From assembly GCA_013433145.1 (NCBI GenBank), contig CM024173.1:2699101-2763100 (forward strand): a stretch of DNA of 64,000 nt. Reading direction: 5' to 3'. The position numbers were made by a program, and so were the translations under genes. The number at the start of each line of letters is the position of its first letter. Position 1 is the first letter of the stretch. A model generated the notes under the pieces. That model worked only from the letters and a program-made list of their open reading frames with translations. It ran no database searches and had not been told where the DNA came from. This document shows positions 51,271 to 61,989 of this stretch, piece after piece. The DNA is from Ascaris suum (taxonomy: Eukaryota > Nematoda > Chromadorea > Rhabditida > Ascarididae).

Positions 51271-53720
51271 AGCAGCTTTCCGCCTGCTTGCAGCATTAAT
51301 AACACCTCATTCCGAACACAGTATGTGCTACATTCAATACTGCATCCCACTTGTAAACACTCATCATGAACACCGTTCCACTCTGTGCACTGTGCATTTG
51401 CCGTGTGAATGCTGCCTGCAAGCAACCTAGTGTTGGAAAGCATCGTCTTCCCGATAAGCTTGAAAAGTTCTCTTATTCTTGCCGCACAACTGGTGCCAAT
51501 GCCACTAAAATCCACTCATCGACATTCTTTCGTCTCAATAAAAAGGCAAAGGCTTATTTTTTGGACACCTATGATGGGTATATTCCTCAGGGATTAGAAG
51601 TGGACACATTAAATTTTAAAGAAAACGACCCATATCCCTCTATTTTTCATGTTTAGCATCTCTATTATTTATGTATAAATGCATAACTCATACTGTATGA
51701 ATTTTTACTCATAGAAATCTCAACAAAACCAATGAAACGCTGAAACATATGCAAATTAATAAAGTTACATTTGCATATCATTGAGCAGATTTACTGATAT
51801 AACGAAAAGAAAAACATAAGTGATGAGAGAAAACAACTGTACGAAATAATGTGACAAATCTTGACAGCAATAAAAATATAACAACAAAAGGTTAGAGCAT
51901 CTAGCAAGCTGCGAGTCGTGTATAAAATAAACACGCATCGAGTGGTTGCATTAGCGATCACTCAAATCTGCTAGATCACTCGATGCATTTTATGACCGAA
52001 GCACTCCGATGGTCGTTGATGATCTCCTCGTTCGCTAATACTTCGGTTTTCCGGTCACCGGTGAAGTGGCGGCTAGAACCACAGCTCGACCCATTACAGA
52101 AGCTTCAAATATCTCCGGAGCGATAACGATGAACATGTCCACGACAATTCCGCCCTCTCTGAATAAGAAATGAGCGAACAATGCGCCATGTGCATCAGTT
52201 GAACTACCGTTTTTAGCATCACTTTCAGGGAGATATTTCTAATGCAACGCATCAAATGGTCAGTAAGCACACTCTAACAAGCTGACCTTTAGCTGCAGTG
52301 AAAAGTAGATGTGGGTGTATGCGCAATGACCACTCCCTGCTCTTACCCTGTGAGCCCCTCATTTTGATAGATACCGCCACATAGCGAACAATGAGCCAAT
52401 AGTTTTGTCGCGTTGACGATGTCCACTTTCAACAATGATTTAGATAATGCAAAGCATATATACACAGGATTTTTATTAATAAACAACAAAAACATAAGAA
52501 ATGACTTTTGTTCTACGCGTATGCATTTCTCCTCTCTTGGCCGGCTTCCTCAAATGAGTTAGAATTATCGGTTTCCATCATCATACCTGTGCAGGTGAAA
52601 CTTTTGCCAAACAACACATTTACGTTGACATCCATGAATCTTGAACTCTGGTAGATATATTATTTGAATTGATGTGCATTTTGATTGCAACATAAAGAAA
52701 TTGGTTGATATTTACGAGTTCATTTATCGATAAGAAATTTCTCATCTGAGCACCGTTCAAAGTATTCCACTAAGCTCTACAAAAATTTGCATATTATTTC
52801 GGCGAACATAGTCTTCGAGAGCGAACAATTTGCACACTAAAAGTAATAAATAATATCGTGAATAGAAAGTTAGCTCTTCAAAGAGTTTCTTAATATCGAA
52901 TGAACGGTGCCGCTGATCGAAATTGGCGGAGAAAAGTTGATGCCATCCGTACATAACGAGAGAAGTGGCTGAAAAAAAAAATCCCCTTAAAAAGAAAAAT
53001 ATTATAAAACATTATCGTTTACGCTTTAATATAACATATGGAATTGGTTACATCTCCCATATGAATATTCATTTCCCGAAAATAATTAAAACCCTTTTGG
53101 AAAATATTTTTCTTCGCTAAAAATTTTTCACTTCTATTAAAATTTAAAATTTTATTTCCATAAGAAAACAAAATTGTAATTAATCATAGTTTCCTTTTAA
53201 TAAAAATTTAAAAAAAAATCAATAATTTTATAATGTAAACAAACGAATTAATTTAATGATAGTTATTTTCCACTAAAATGCTGAAATTTAACTCGGTTCG
53301 TTTAAACAAAAATATGGCTTTGCTGAAATGAGTGCATTTTTACTCAGAAAGGTCACCCTTGCCCTAAACTGCAAAAAAACCTGAAATCAACTGACCTGAA
53401 ATCGCGAATTTATTCTGATTTCTTTTTAAAAGTGAACTAAAGATCCGACAATGCAGAAGAGGTTGCTATGAAGTGAAAAAAAAAAAAAGACGCACATCAA
53501 AAGATATGAAGAAGCTAGAGTTGAAGCGGCCGATGATCGACGTCATAGAAGTGAATCCCCGCATGGTGCACAACAGCTAGCACCAATCGCTCACCTTGCA
53601 ATTGCGAGCTAAGTTCGCGTAGATCGGCGCTTGATGGTAATTGCTTCATCACATCACTTCAACAAACAATTCTGTTTAATCTATTTCGATACTTTTATTG
53701 TATAAATTAACTGCTTAATG
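51271..53720. other. Intergenic region upstream of unc-22
   Basis: No gene recognised. It includes a 96-codon plus-strand ORF diverging from the promoter (51366-51656) without a known domain, and a moderately GC-rich block at 51.9-52.1 kb with two interleaved inverted repeats and a 10-bp palindrome (TCACCGGTGA). The remainder is AT-rich. Confidence 0.5.
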
Positions 53721-53729
53721 CCCCCCCCC
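53721..53729 (+). repeat. Poly-C tract (9)
   Basis: Run of nine C on the plus strand; first of five such tracts within 2.6 kb. Confidence 0.9.
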
Positions 53730-54280
53730 ACTCCCTTAATTGGTCGATCCGACTTCAAGTACTAGTAATGAGCGCAAAATGGAGCGGCGTTAAAAAAAAC
53801 CTCTCATCAACCAGTTCGACGATCAACTTCTCTCCACTTACGGTACGTACACTTACGTTCATTTTATCTGCCCTGGTGTCAGTGTCGTATCAATTCCGAT
53901 AGATGATATGAATTTATGCACATCTCACAAATATAGAATCCTAAGGATCGGTACAAACAGTCCAAACAGTACAAAACAGTCGAGTTATGTTAATTTTCAG
54001 CGCGTCGTGTGTTTAACTTTAGACTAACGCATTCGCGAAATTCGTTTGTAGCAATGCAAAAATGATGAAAACGAATACTGATAACTTTGAGGACTACGGT
54101 ATGCTCTGTTTCCGACGGAAATAGGTTCTTCGAAATGTAATGTTATCGGCAAGCCAAAATGGAAAATTCAGGAGGTGCAAATTTTACAAAGGCTGGCTTG
54201 TAGCAGTTCCTGTAATAAATGCGGAAGCCTTATGTTGAAGGAGGCGAATTTAATATTATTTTGCATGTTGAAACATCCTA

Positions 54281-54282
<2 letters not shown>

Positions 54283-54346
<64 letters not shown>
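54283..54346. repeat. (AT)32 microsatellite
   Basis: Thirty-two uninterrupted AT dinucleotides. The Ile-Tyr ORF over it is an artefact of the repeat. Length is prone to polymorphism or assembly error. Confidence 0.97.
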
Positions 54347-54348
<2 letters not shown>

Positions 54349-54443
54349 TAACTGTACACCGTATATAACATATGGTACTTTTCTTGAACAAAACGTCTCC
54401 ACGTCAGTAAAAGACTCTCTCGGAATACCACCCACGCCTCCCT

Positions 54444-54459
54444 CCCCCCCCCCCCCCCC
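54444..54459 (+). repeat. Poly-C tract (16)
   Basis: Sixteen C in a row within an 18-base C-rich run, about 100 bp from the AT repeat. Confidence 0.95.
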
Positions 54460-55071
54460 GGTTAAATTGTTCTATCAAACAGACATCTAGACAGTTTTAT
54501 AACTGCTCATAGTTACATTGTACTGTTTGGAAAGTTGCCGAGAAAGACACTGCTGTGCCCTGAACCTTTCACAACAGCATTCTTTCGCAGAATATATGTC
54601 AGCACGTGCATGTTGCTCTTGTATTCTTTGAGGCACTACCCCGGAGGGAATGGAAGGGGCTTCTACTTCAGAAGTCGATGTACATGAGGCAGTTAGGGGA
54701 TGCCGCCTCACTAAGAATCCCCTCAACGAAAATCACCACTGTATCCTCAGCTTACTATTTCAGTACAATTAAAGTGCATTTTTTGCTAAAATTTTTTTAT
54801 GTCTAGAATGTTCGAAATAATTGCGACGATTTCGATATAATTTATTATTGCCAACTTTTTTGGTTTTATTATCGTCCTATAAAAATAAAGTTCTCTTTAT
54901 TTTATCTCTCATTTTCATGTCAATTGTCTACTGACTCTTCTGCAAAAGAAAATGTATGCATAAAGTTAATACTATTTCTGAGGTTTGAGTTCAAACGAAT
55001 CTAAGGTAATTGACGTATATTTGAATATCCTAGTCATTGTTCTATTTTTCACTCAGCAATATTCACCTGAA

Positions 55072-55093
55072 CTCTCTCTCTCTCTCTCTCTCT
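55072..55093 (+). repeat. (CT)11 microsatellite
   Basis: Uninterrupted CT dinucleotides. Confidence 0.95.
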
Positions 55094-55214
55094 AAGAAAA
55101 AAGATTGATATTTCTTGGAAGACGCATAAAAACGTTCTAAATTATTTCCCTTGCATATGAAACTTGTTACATTGTGACTGAGCCGAAAAGCTCTTTCCTC
55201 CTTTCTCCCTTCCT

Positions 55215-55228
55215 CCCCCCCCCCCCCC
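55215..55228 (+). repeat. Poly-C tract (14)
   Basis: Fourteen C, preceded by a CT-rich stretch. Confidence 0.95.
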
Positions 55229-55913
55229 ACCGCGAGTTGCGCATTTCCAGATTTATTTTAGCCTTCCCATAGCTATGCATATGTAGGATTTCAGTCATTT
55301 CCCCATCATCATAGGCAAAACAATGAATATTGCTTGAAGTGAATGAAACTGCATAACTTACGATAAGAATTGGATGTTGCATAGTATTTCAATGGAATGA
55401 TATTGTATATTCTAAATAGTTTGCAAAATACCAATTAAGCTGGAAATGACGTCATGTTGGAAAGTTCTAAATCACGCTTGCTAATTGTTCAGCATAAGTT
55501 TTGAGAGCGATTTTTTTTTTGTTCGCAATATTGGTTGGCAATGATGCACAAAAAAAAGAGTTATTTTCGTAATCGCAACTCCCCACGCATAAAGATTGCA
55601 CTCCAATGGATACCGATGTGCTATTCTCCAGCAAATCACTTAACTAAAAAGCAATGCTACTGCACAACTGACGCTTACATCAATCGGCGTGCAACCGTTA
55701 TCTCCAGAAACGCATAGAAATGCACCAACATGCTCTTCCTCCTGTCCATTTTCCATACGTATGTATCAGTCGTTTACAACCTTCTACCAGCATAAATAAA
55801 ACTTGAATTAAGCAACATTTTAATAAGCATATTCGAAAATTCCTTTTAATGAGGAATTTGAAAATGAATAAGAAATGAGCTCAAAAGCTGATAATATATA
55901 TTAAAAAAAGATA

Positions 55914-55934
55914 TGTGTGTGTGCGTGTGTGTGT
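55914..55934 (+). repeat. (TG)n microsatellite
   Basis: TG dinucleotides interrupted once by a C. Confidence 0.9.
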
Positions 55935-56123
55935 TAATTTCATGATATGTTTCCTAAGTACAGTTAACTTAAAGGCAAACATAAACAATTTTGAAGGAGA
56001 ATTTGAAATGAAAGGACATCCATCTGTATGCAAATGAATGAAAAGTCGAACTTATCTGTAGGTAAACGAATAATACTGAGGGAAAAATCGAAGGCAGCAC
56101 ACATACATCAGTCCACCCTACAA

Positions 56124-56141
56124 CCCCCCCCCCCCCCCCCC
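56124..56141 (+). repeat. Poly-C tract (18) followed by poly-A
   Basis: Eighteen C followed directly by nine A. Confidence 0.95.
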
Positions 56142-56300
56142 AAAAAAAAAGACCTTGTTAAGCAACGAAAATTATTTTTTGAAAACACAAAGTTGAATGC
56201 ATTGCCATGTTTGTGTGTGCAAAAATTTTTGCAGAAATCATCGGCAATCGGCAATGGTATGCAGAGATGCGTCATCATCTCACTCCCCCTCCCCTCTCCT

Positions 56301-56313
56301 CCCCCCCCCCCCC
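56301..56313 (+). repeat. Poly-C tract (13)
   Basis: Thirteen C within a longer C/T-rich stretch (56281-56313). Confidence 0.95.
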
Positions 56314-56390
56314 TGCACCAGTACTGTTCTAAATCCACATCCTTCCCGATGCATTTTATTCAATATTTGTGCCTGTAAAGGATTTCCTAT

Positions 56391-56416
56391 AAAAAATAAA
56401 AATAAAAATAAAAATA
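56391..56416 (+). repeat. (AAAAAT)4 repeat
   Basis: Four tandem hexamers. Confidence 0.9.
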
Positions 56417-56419
56417 AGA

Positions 56420-58075
56420 AACAAATCAACACTCGAGCTTCAAAAGTGATTTTGCAGCGTATAGACAATGAAATATGCGTCATAAGAAAACATGAAATAT
56501 GAGCCACATGTGGCATAGCTCAACGAAGAATTCGCATCCGCACTCAATATACCTTTACACTTGGCACTTTTTAACGCATCTATACGTTCATTGAGGGTTG
56601 CCTAAGAATGCTGCAAATAAGCTATCATTAACTATTCTCATCAATAAAGAACAATCGTTGCCTATTCAATATTGATCACTCGTCAATCCAACTTCACGAC
56701 CACCGATGCACATAAACCACATTCTACTGATAGCTGCACACAATTTTTTAGCAACAGTAGACTCAACTCTATCACCTGTTAGTTTCTTTCTGGATCATCA
56801 TCCAGAAACTGTCCTCGGCACTCCTATAATCCTAGTACTTCCATAATATTATCAGCTAAGTTTCACTATTGAGAGTCGAATAAATACGGAGATATAATTA
56901 TTTTCATACTCTCTACAAACAATGAATTCGGGCATTTTCGGCAATTTTATCGTTTAGAAAGTTGACTTACTTTCTATTTGCAATAAATTAGCCAATATGA
57001 AATGCTCATCTTTGATGAAATTTTTATAAGCGGAAAATTTTCGGCGATTTGAAAAATTTCCCATCGGAAATATACTCGTTAAAATGCTAAATCAAATACG
57101 TAAATAAATCCTAAAGCATTCTTTTTTTTTTCAAGCTTTTTCATCATCACATACAAACAGTAAAATGCCACTTTTTTTCCATTAATGATAAATATCATCA
57201 TTTTACAATAAATACCACAAATCATTATCAGCTGTTCGCATAGGTAAAGAAAAGGTCAATGACGCTGGCCAACGCCAATGTTTGTAAATGTGCCGGAAAC
57301 TTGTGGCGATTGCAGTTTTTTTTTTCTTTTGCGAGCAGCAAAAGATATGAATGACTTTTTCGACGTTAAGCCATCAAATTGAATTATATCAGTATTGAAG
57401 CGAGTTGAAAAATTTGCTAGAACAGCTCGCACGAGGAACATTTCCGCATTCCACTCACCTGACCGACCGATTTCAAAAAGTAACCAATAAATAATGAAGT
57501 ATGTGAAATAACGCACCTCCGATTTTTTAATTTTGAAAACTAACTTGATCGTCTACGCGAAAAGTTTCGTCAGCTATAAGTATAAGAGATGCTAATTTTT
57601 AGGTGTCTTTAAATTTCTGTAATTTTCTTTAAGCTTGAAAGATGAGCATGAAAGATTGCATGATAGACCGATCAATATTATGAAAGTATACCAATTAAAC
57701 TTCGCAACTCTAGTTTCTGCAGGTCTCAAGCTGAAACTATCGATGAAATATGCAAATATCCATATGTATACTAATGCAAATAAGACCACCATTTACAAGA
57801 AATTTGCAACGTAGCACAAGATAAAGGAGAACTGGTAGAAATAACTATTAGACAAGGTGCGTATGTTTTGAATGAAAAAAAAGTCCACTGATGGACTGAG
57901 AAATCGAAATGAAATGGGAACGTAATTTTGCAAAACATTGAAGTGGTCAGCAACGCTCCTCGAGATGGGCAAAAACATAAACAAACTGACAGCTTCGCAT
58001 GATACGCGTTTGGAAATGAACGGAACCATAAAAGAGCTCAACAAGCCAACAATATGTCAACGGCTGGGCAGATAT
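56420..58075. other. Intergenic, no gene seen
   Basis: AT-rich. Short minus-strand ORFs (57256-57516, 57592-57792) have no recognisable domain, no splice-bounded context and composition like the background. Confidence 0.5.
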
Positions 58076-58077
58076 AT

Positions 58078-58560
58078 GGCTGTGCCTAGATCAAAGAAGG
58101 GCATACGAATGTGCTATTCAGTGAAGACGTGCAATCCAAGGTAACTATACTGTTGTGCAGTTCAGGCAAAGGTATGCATGCTGCTGTGCAGCTCGAAGAA
58201 CGGCATACTGTTCTGCAGTTCGGCGGAGGGTCTACTTTTTTGCGATTAGGACAAGCGTTCACTGTTATGCAGTTAGAGGATGGGCACACCGTTGTGCAGT
58301 TTGTAACGATATATGGTTGTGCAGTTCAAACATGGATACACAGCTGTGCAGTGCGGCGAAGGTTATAGCGTTGTACAGTCAGAGGAAAGGTATACCACAA
58401 TTGTAATTCGGCGAAAAGTAAACGGCTCTACATCTCAGCAAAGCCGTACCGTTGTGCAATCCGGAGAGGGGTGTGCGGTTAAGCAGTTCGGGCGAGGGTA
58501 TATGGTTGTACAACTCAGGGAATTGCATACCATTATCCAATTCGCCATCCAATACAGCCT
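58078..58560 (+). repeat. Diverged 27-bp minisatellite, about 17 units
   Basis: Anchor tgtgcag or a close variant recurs at 58188, 58215, 58242, 58269, 58296, then 58321, 58348, 58375, then 58456, 58483, 58510 and 58537, that is every 27 bases with a few indels. A typical unit is ccgttgtgcagttcggcgaa plus gggtata. Because 27 is a multiple of three, it reads as a 9-residue repeat (like YTVVQFGEG) over long stop-free stretches on the plus strand. Confidence 0.88.
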
Positions 58561-59600
58561 ACTAGTAATTCCGCTCATTCTGTGATCCAGCTTCCCGCAA
58601 TGCACTTACAGTAGATGTCTATCGTTTTGCAAAACAATGGATGTTATTTGATATAAAAAGAGGCGCCGATTAGTGAAACATTTAAGCAGCATGTCCAGTC
58701 AACCCTTAGTTTATAACGTCAGATAAACGTTCCAGTCACGTATTCTGGAAACGTGACGACGTTCCGTGACGGGCGCCACTACGGACCGCTAAACGAGATA
58801 TATTAGCCTCGGATTCCCATCCGGGACCTCAGTAACTGTCACCTCAGTGGGCGAAACGACCACCAAATAGCAACGGAATTGAAGTAAAATTTAATTTCGA
58901 TAAGAGAACACAAAAACAGGCTGTTCTGAGCTTACAAAGAAAATGCTACGGGAAAACAGAGGGCTGGCCATGCGGCACCAGACGCGCCGAGGTCTTAGAA
59001 AACCTTTACCCGACTCGACCTTTTTTCCTCTCAATGGTTTCTGCACTTAAACTTTAGCTTTCTTTTCCGGGGAAGGCAGCGAATATGTCCCACCGATGAG
59101 TGAGGTCAATCTCCACCCTGACTTCGTTAACAGCGCATTTAATGGTGGTGGAAAGTGTTTACGTACGAAAACTCGTTCATGGCAATAGATATCTCTCGTA
59201 TGCCAAGGCTCCTCGATTAAATTTCCGCAAACAACATCCTCCATTTACTGTACCTGAACTCGCAATCGTCTGGATAACCTGCGGGGGGAATCACCCGCCG
59301 GAATTATGAAATCTGACATGTGTTTATTTCCGGATACTCGCTCGTTCTCCCACATCCTGCTACTGCATGCGTGGTTATATGGACATCTGCTATTTGTGCG
59401 CCCCAAGATATGCCGTGGATATTCGTGTTTCCATTCTGAATTCAGCCCAAACGCAGCATTCCATTCTACCTCACACACTGCATATCCTTGAGACTACCCT
59501 CACGCATCATATCTTACTACCTTGTGTAGCACTACTTCACCAATCCCCGAACGCCCATTCAGGATTAATATAGACCTTCTTTTTGACGTGTAGGTCCAGT
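58561..59600. other. GC-richer intergenic block, unidentified
   Basis: Composition rises to the mid-40s % GC by eye compared with flanks. Open frames exist on both strands (for example 59047-59244 and 59245-59478 minus, 59100-59309 plus), but I recognise no family. It could be a decayed element, an unrecognised exon or a regulatory block. Confidence 0.35.
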
Positions 59601-61770
59601 GACGTCTTCAGATGACTTTTTTTTGTCGCAGGACGTTCCTCTCAGAATACAATTCCTAAGCATATGGAAAACAAACGTACTTGACAACCAAGAGGCGAAA
59701 GAGTGGTGGTGGAACGAGCGAATGCTTATATGTGCCATCGCTCGCAAATACATCGTAGTCGAGAGCGAATGTCCGTGATGACTTCCTATAATTGAATAAT
59801 CTTCTTCATATTTACCATTATGTCTACATTTACACTATGGAATATCCATATAAAAAGAGAGAGGTCACTCTTCCTTTGCCCTTCACTTACATCATCATCA
59901 CAACTTCCCGATCGCGTTAATTCTTCCTTTCCTCCCTCCTCCCTCGGTTCCTCTGCACTGACATAGCGTATACGTATAAAATGCACAAATAAGTACTCAT
60001 TAAGGAGTTTTTTTTCATGGAATTTAGGCAAAAAAAGGATCGTCAACCCTCTTTTTCAATTTCCTCCGATCCACGGATCAGCAATCTCGTTCGTTCACCG
60101 TCCAACATGACTCAGAGATATGAAAGGAAAGAATGACAGACACCAGATCAGACGTAAACCCAATAACCGGGTCCGTGAAAATAAGATGTAATATTTTCAC
60201 TAAATTGGGCCCTTGCTACGTGAACGATAACAACTCTTCGGTCAACATATGCAAGCAACGTCGAAATTATACTCACTTCAAACGAATACCAAAAAATAAC
60301 ATAAAGCTTCCCACTGTTCAAAATCGAGGCTGTTTACTGCGGCTAATGAAGTAAACAACGAAGAAATGACGAGCTTAAAAGATACAATAGACAATATACA
60401 CTCTACTTCAATGTTTACTGAACAACCACAGTAACCAAGTAAATAACCACAACCAAACAACCATACCCCATAAAGGGAACATATTCGGAAATAATAGTGC
60501 TGAACGGAGAAATATTTGAGACAATAGAGAGACGAGTGAAGCGCAAAGAGGTTATAGGGCATCATCAACAGAATCTCTCATAACTGTATTCAAATTGATT
60601 ATTTCAAGCAAGAAAAATGATGCGCTTATGCTGTAAACTTGAGTGTCGGAATAGGCATAAAGAACGTGATAGCTGACAAATGAGATATTCAAAATTTCGT
60701 TCATAGCCAATGATAACAAGCTAACGTGTCAAGAAATTCTGCATATCGTTTTCATCAGTTATTCTCTTAACACCTGTCTTATTCATCACATCAGCACGAG
60801 TCAGTTGGTGCGTATTAAGCGATCAACTCAAATGCTAAAACCTCTAAGCGTATATCCGTCACCTTGTACAACGCAATCAGCATTCCTCCGCAAAATGAAG
60901 AGCAATCATGAGTATGCTATCACCGCCTAGAAATTTCCAACTTATTAGGTTCGAGTTGAAAATTTCCCCTCTGTTGAGAACGAAATTGTATAGGAATGAA
61001 AGAGAAAAGCTCAAGCCATTATCAATCATCATTTCAAATGCTTATGAACATCAATTACCTTCAAATACCTTTAATAAATGTGACCTCTAAGGTGTGTACT
61101 TCGACAACTGAACATATCTATTCAGCTATTGAAAGATTAATCATACGGCTTTTTCGATTTCTAAGTGTTAAAACATTTGTCGAATACTGTTATGCTAACC
61201 GCAATGCTTCTCTGCATATATATTTCATTTTTTTTTTTATTGTTTTTCAATATCTTCTCTTCCATTTCCCGTTGAACGAAATTTTATGTGACTGAAATAA
61301 GTACAAACAAGCAGTTAAATGACGTGATGAGCGTATTTGCCGTATCAGATAAATAAACAAACGCAAAGGTGTTTTTCCGTTCCAGAAAAAAGAACGACGT
61401 TCATAGAATGCACTAACAAGACATTCTATTGTCGCACCATATCAGACAAATAAAAAACTAGGATCGAGGAGCAAAAGCCGAAATAAAAGACGAAAGTCGA
61501 AAAGCCTATATATGGAGCGAACTAGAAGGGGAATTAACGGAGGAAGCAATAGGGAGGTCAAAACACCATCCCAAAACACAGGGTTTAGCCCTTTAGAGCC
61601 GTCCGACTGAAAATACATTGTGGCAGTTGCTTTCCTGTGAAAGAAAGAATCTGCTTAACTTTCCTTATCACCATAAGTTAAACTGATCAGGTTGTACAAA
61701 GGATCAAATTTTCTATGCCCATTTCAATGAAGCTGACCGCTGGAATGCTATCAGCAGTGGTCAGGAATGG
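59600..61770. other. Intergenic, no gene seen
   Basis: AT-rich with scattered short ORFs, including a hydrophobic minus-strand frame at 60278-60568 that resembles no family I can name. Confidence 0.45.
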
Positions 61771-61989
61771 TCATTCTATCCCTATTTTTTGGTCAGCAAT
61801 GCTGCACGCATCCTGATGAGGTAATCCCGTTAGTTGTTCCCCACTCTTGGAATATTGCCAAAAATTAATCTGCTCATCATCACCACCTGTTCCAAGTTGC
61901 ATAACAACTCCAAATAGATCGTGAGCGCACATATTGCCAGCCATATTATTGCCTAAGGCGATCTCAAATAAGCATGTAGAGAAAAGCAT
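61771..61989 (-). CDS. WD-repeat-like ORF fragment
   Basis: Minus-strand frame with AHDLFGVVMQLGTGGDDEQI, then NFWQYSKSGEQLTGL and PHQDACSIA. The HD ... GGDD ... FW spacing is that of one WD40 repeat, followed by the start of another (HQD..SIA). It could be an isolated exon of a neighbouring gene or a pseudogene piece; no partner exons were found. Not assigned to a gene. Confidence 0.25.
   Translation of the reverse strand: MLFSTCLFEIALGNNMAGNMCAHDLFGVVMQLGTGGDDEQINFWQYSKSGEQLTGLPHQDACSIADQKIGIE

Noticed and set aside
54168..54431. 87-codon minus-strand ORF with Ile-Tyr repeats
   Set aside because: Produced entirely by the (AT)32 microsatellite.
56028..56516. Overlapping Pro- or Gly-rich ORFs on both strands
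   Set aside because: Created by poly-C tracts; no other coding evidence.
60278..60568. Hydrophobic minus-strand ORF resembling a membrane protein
   Set aside because: Hydrophobicity follows from AT-rich codons; no recognisable family motif, no splice context.
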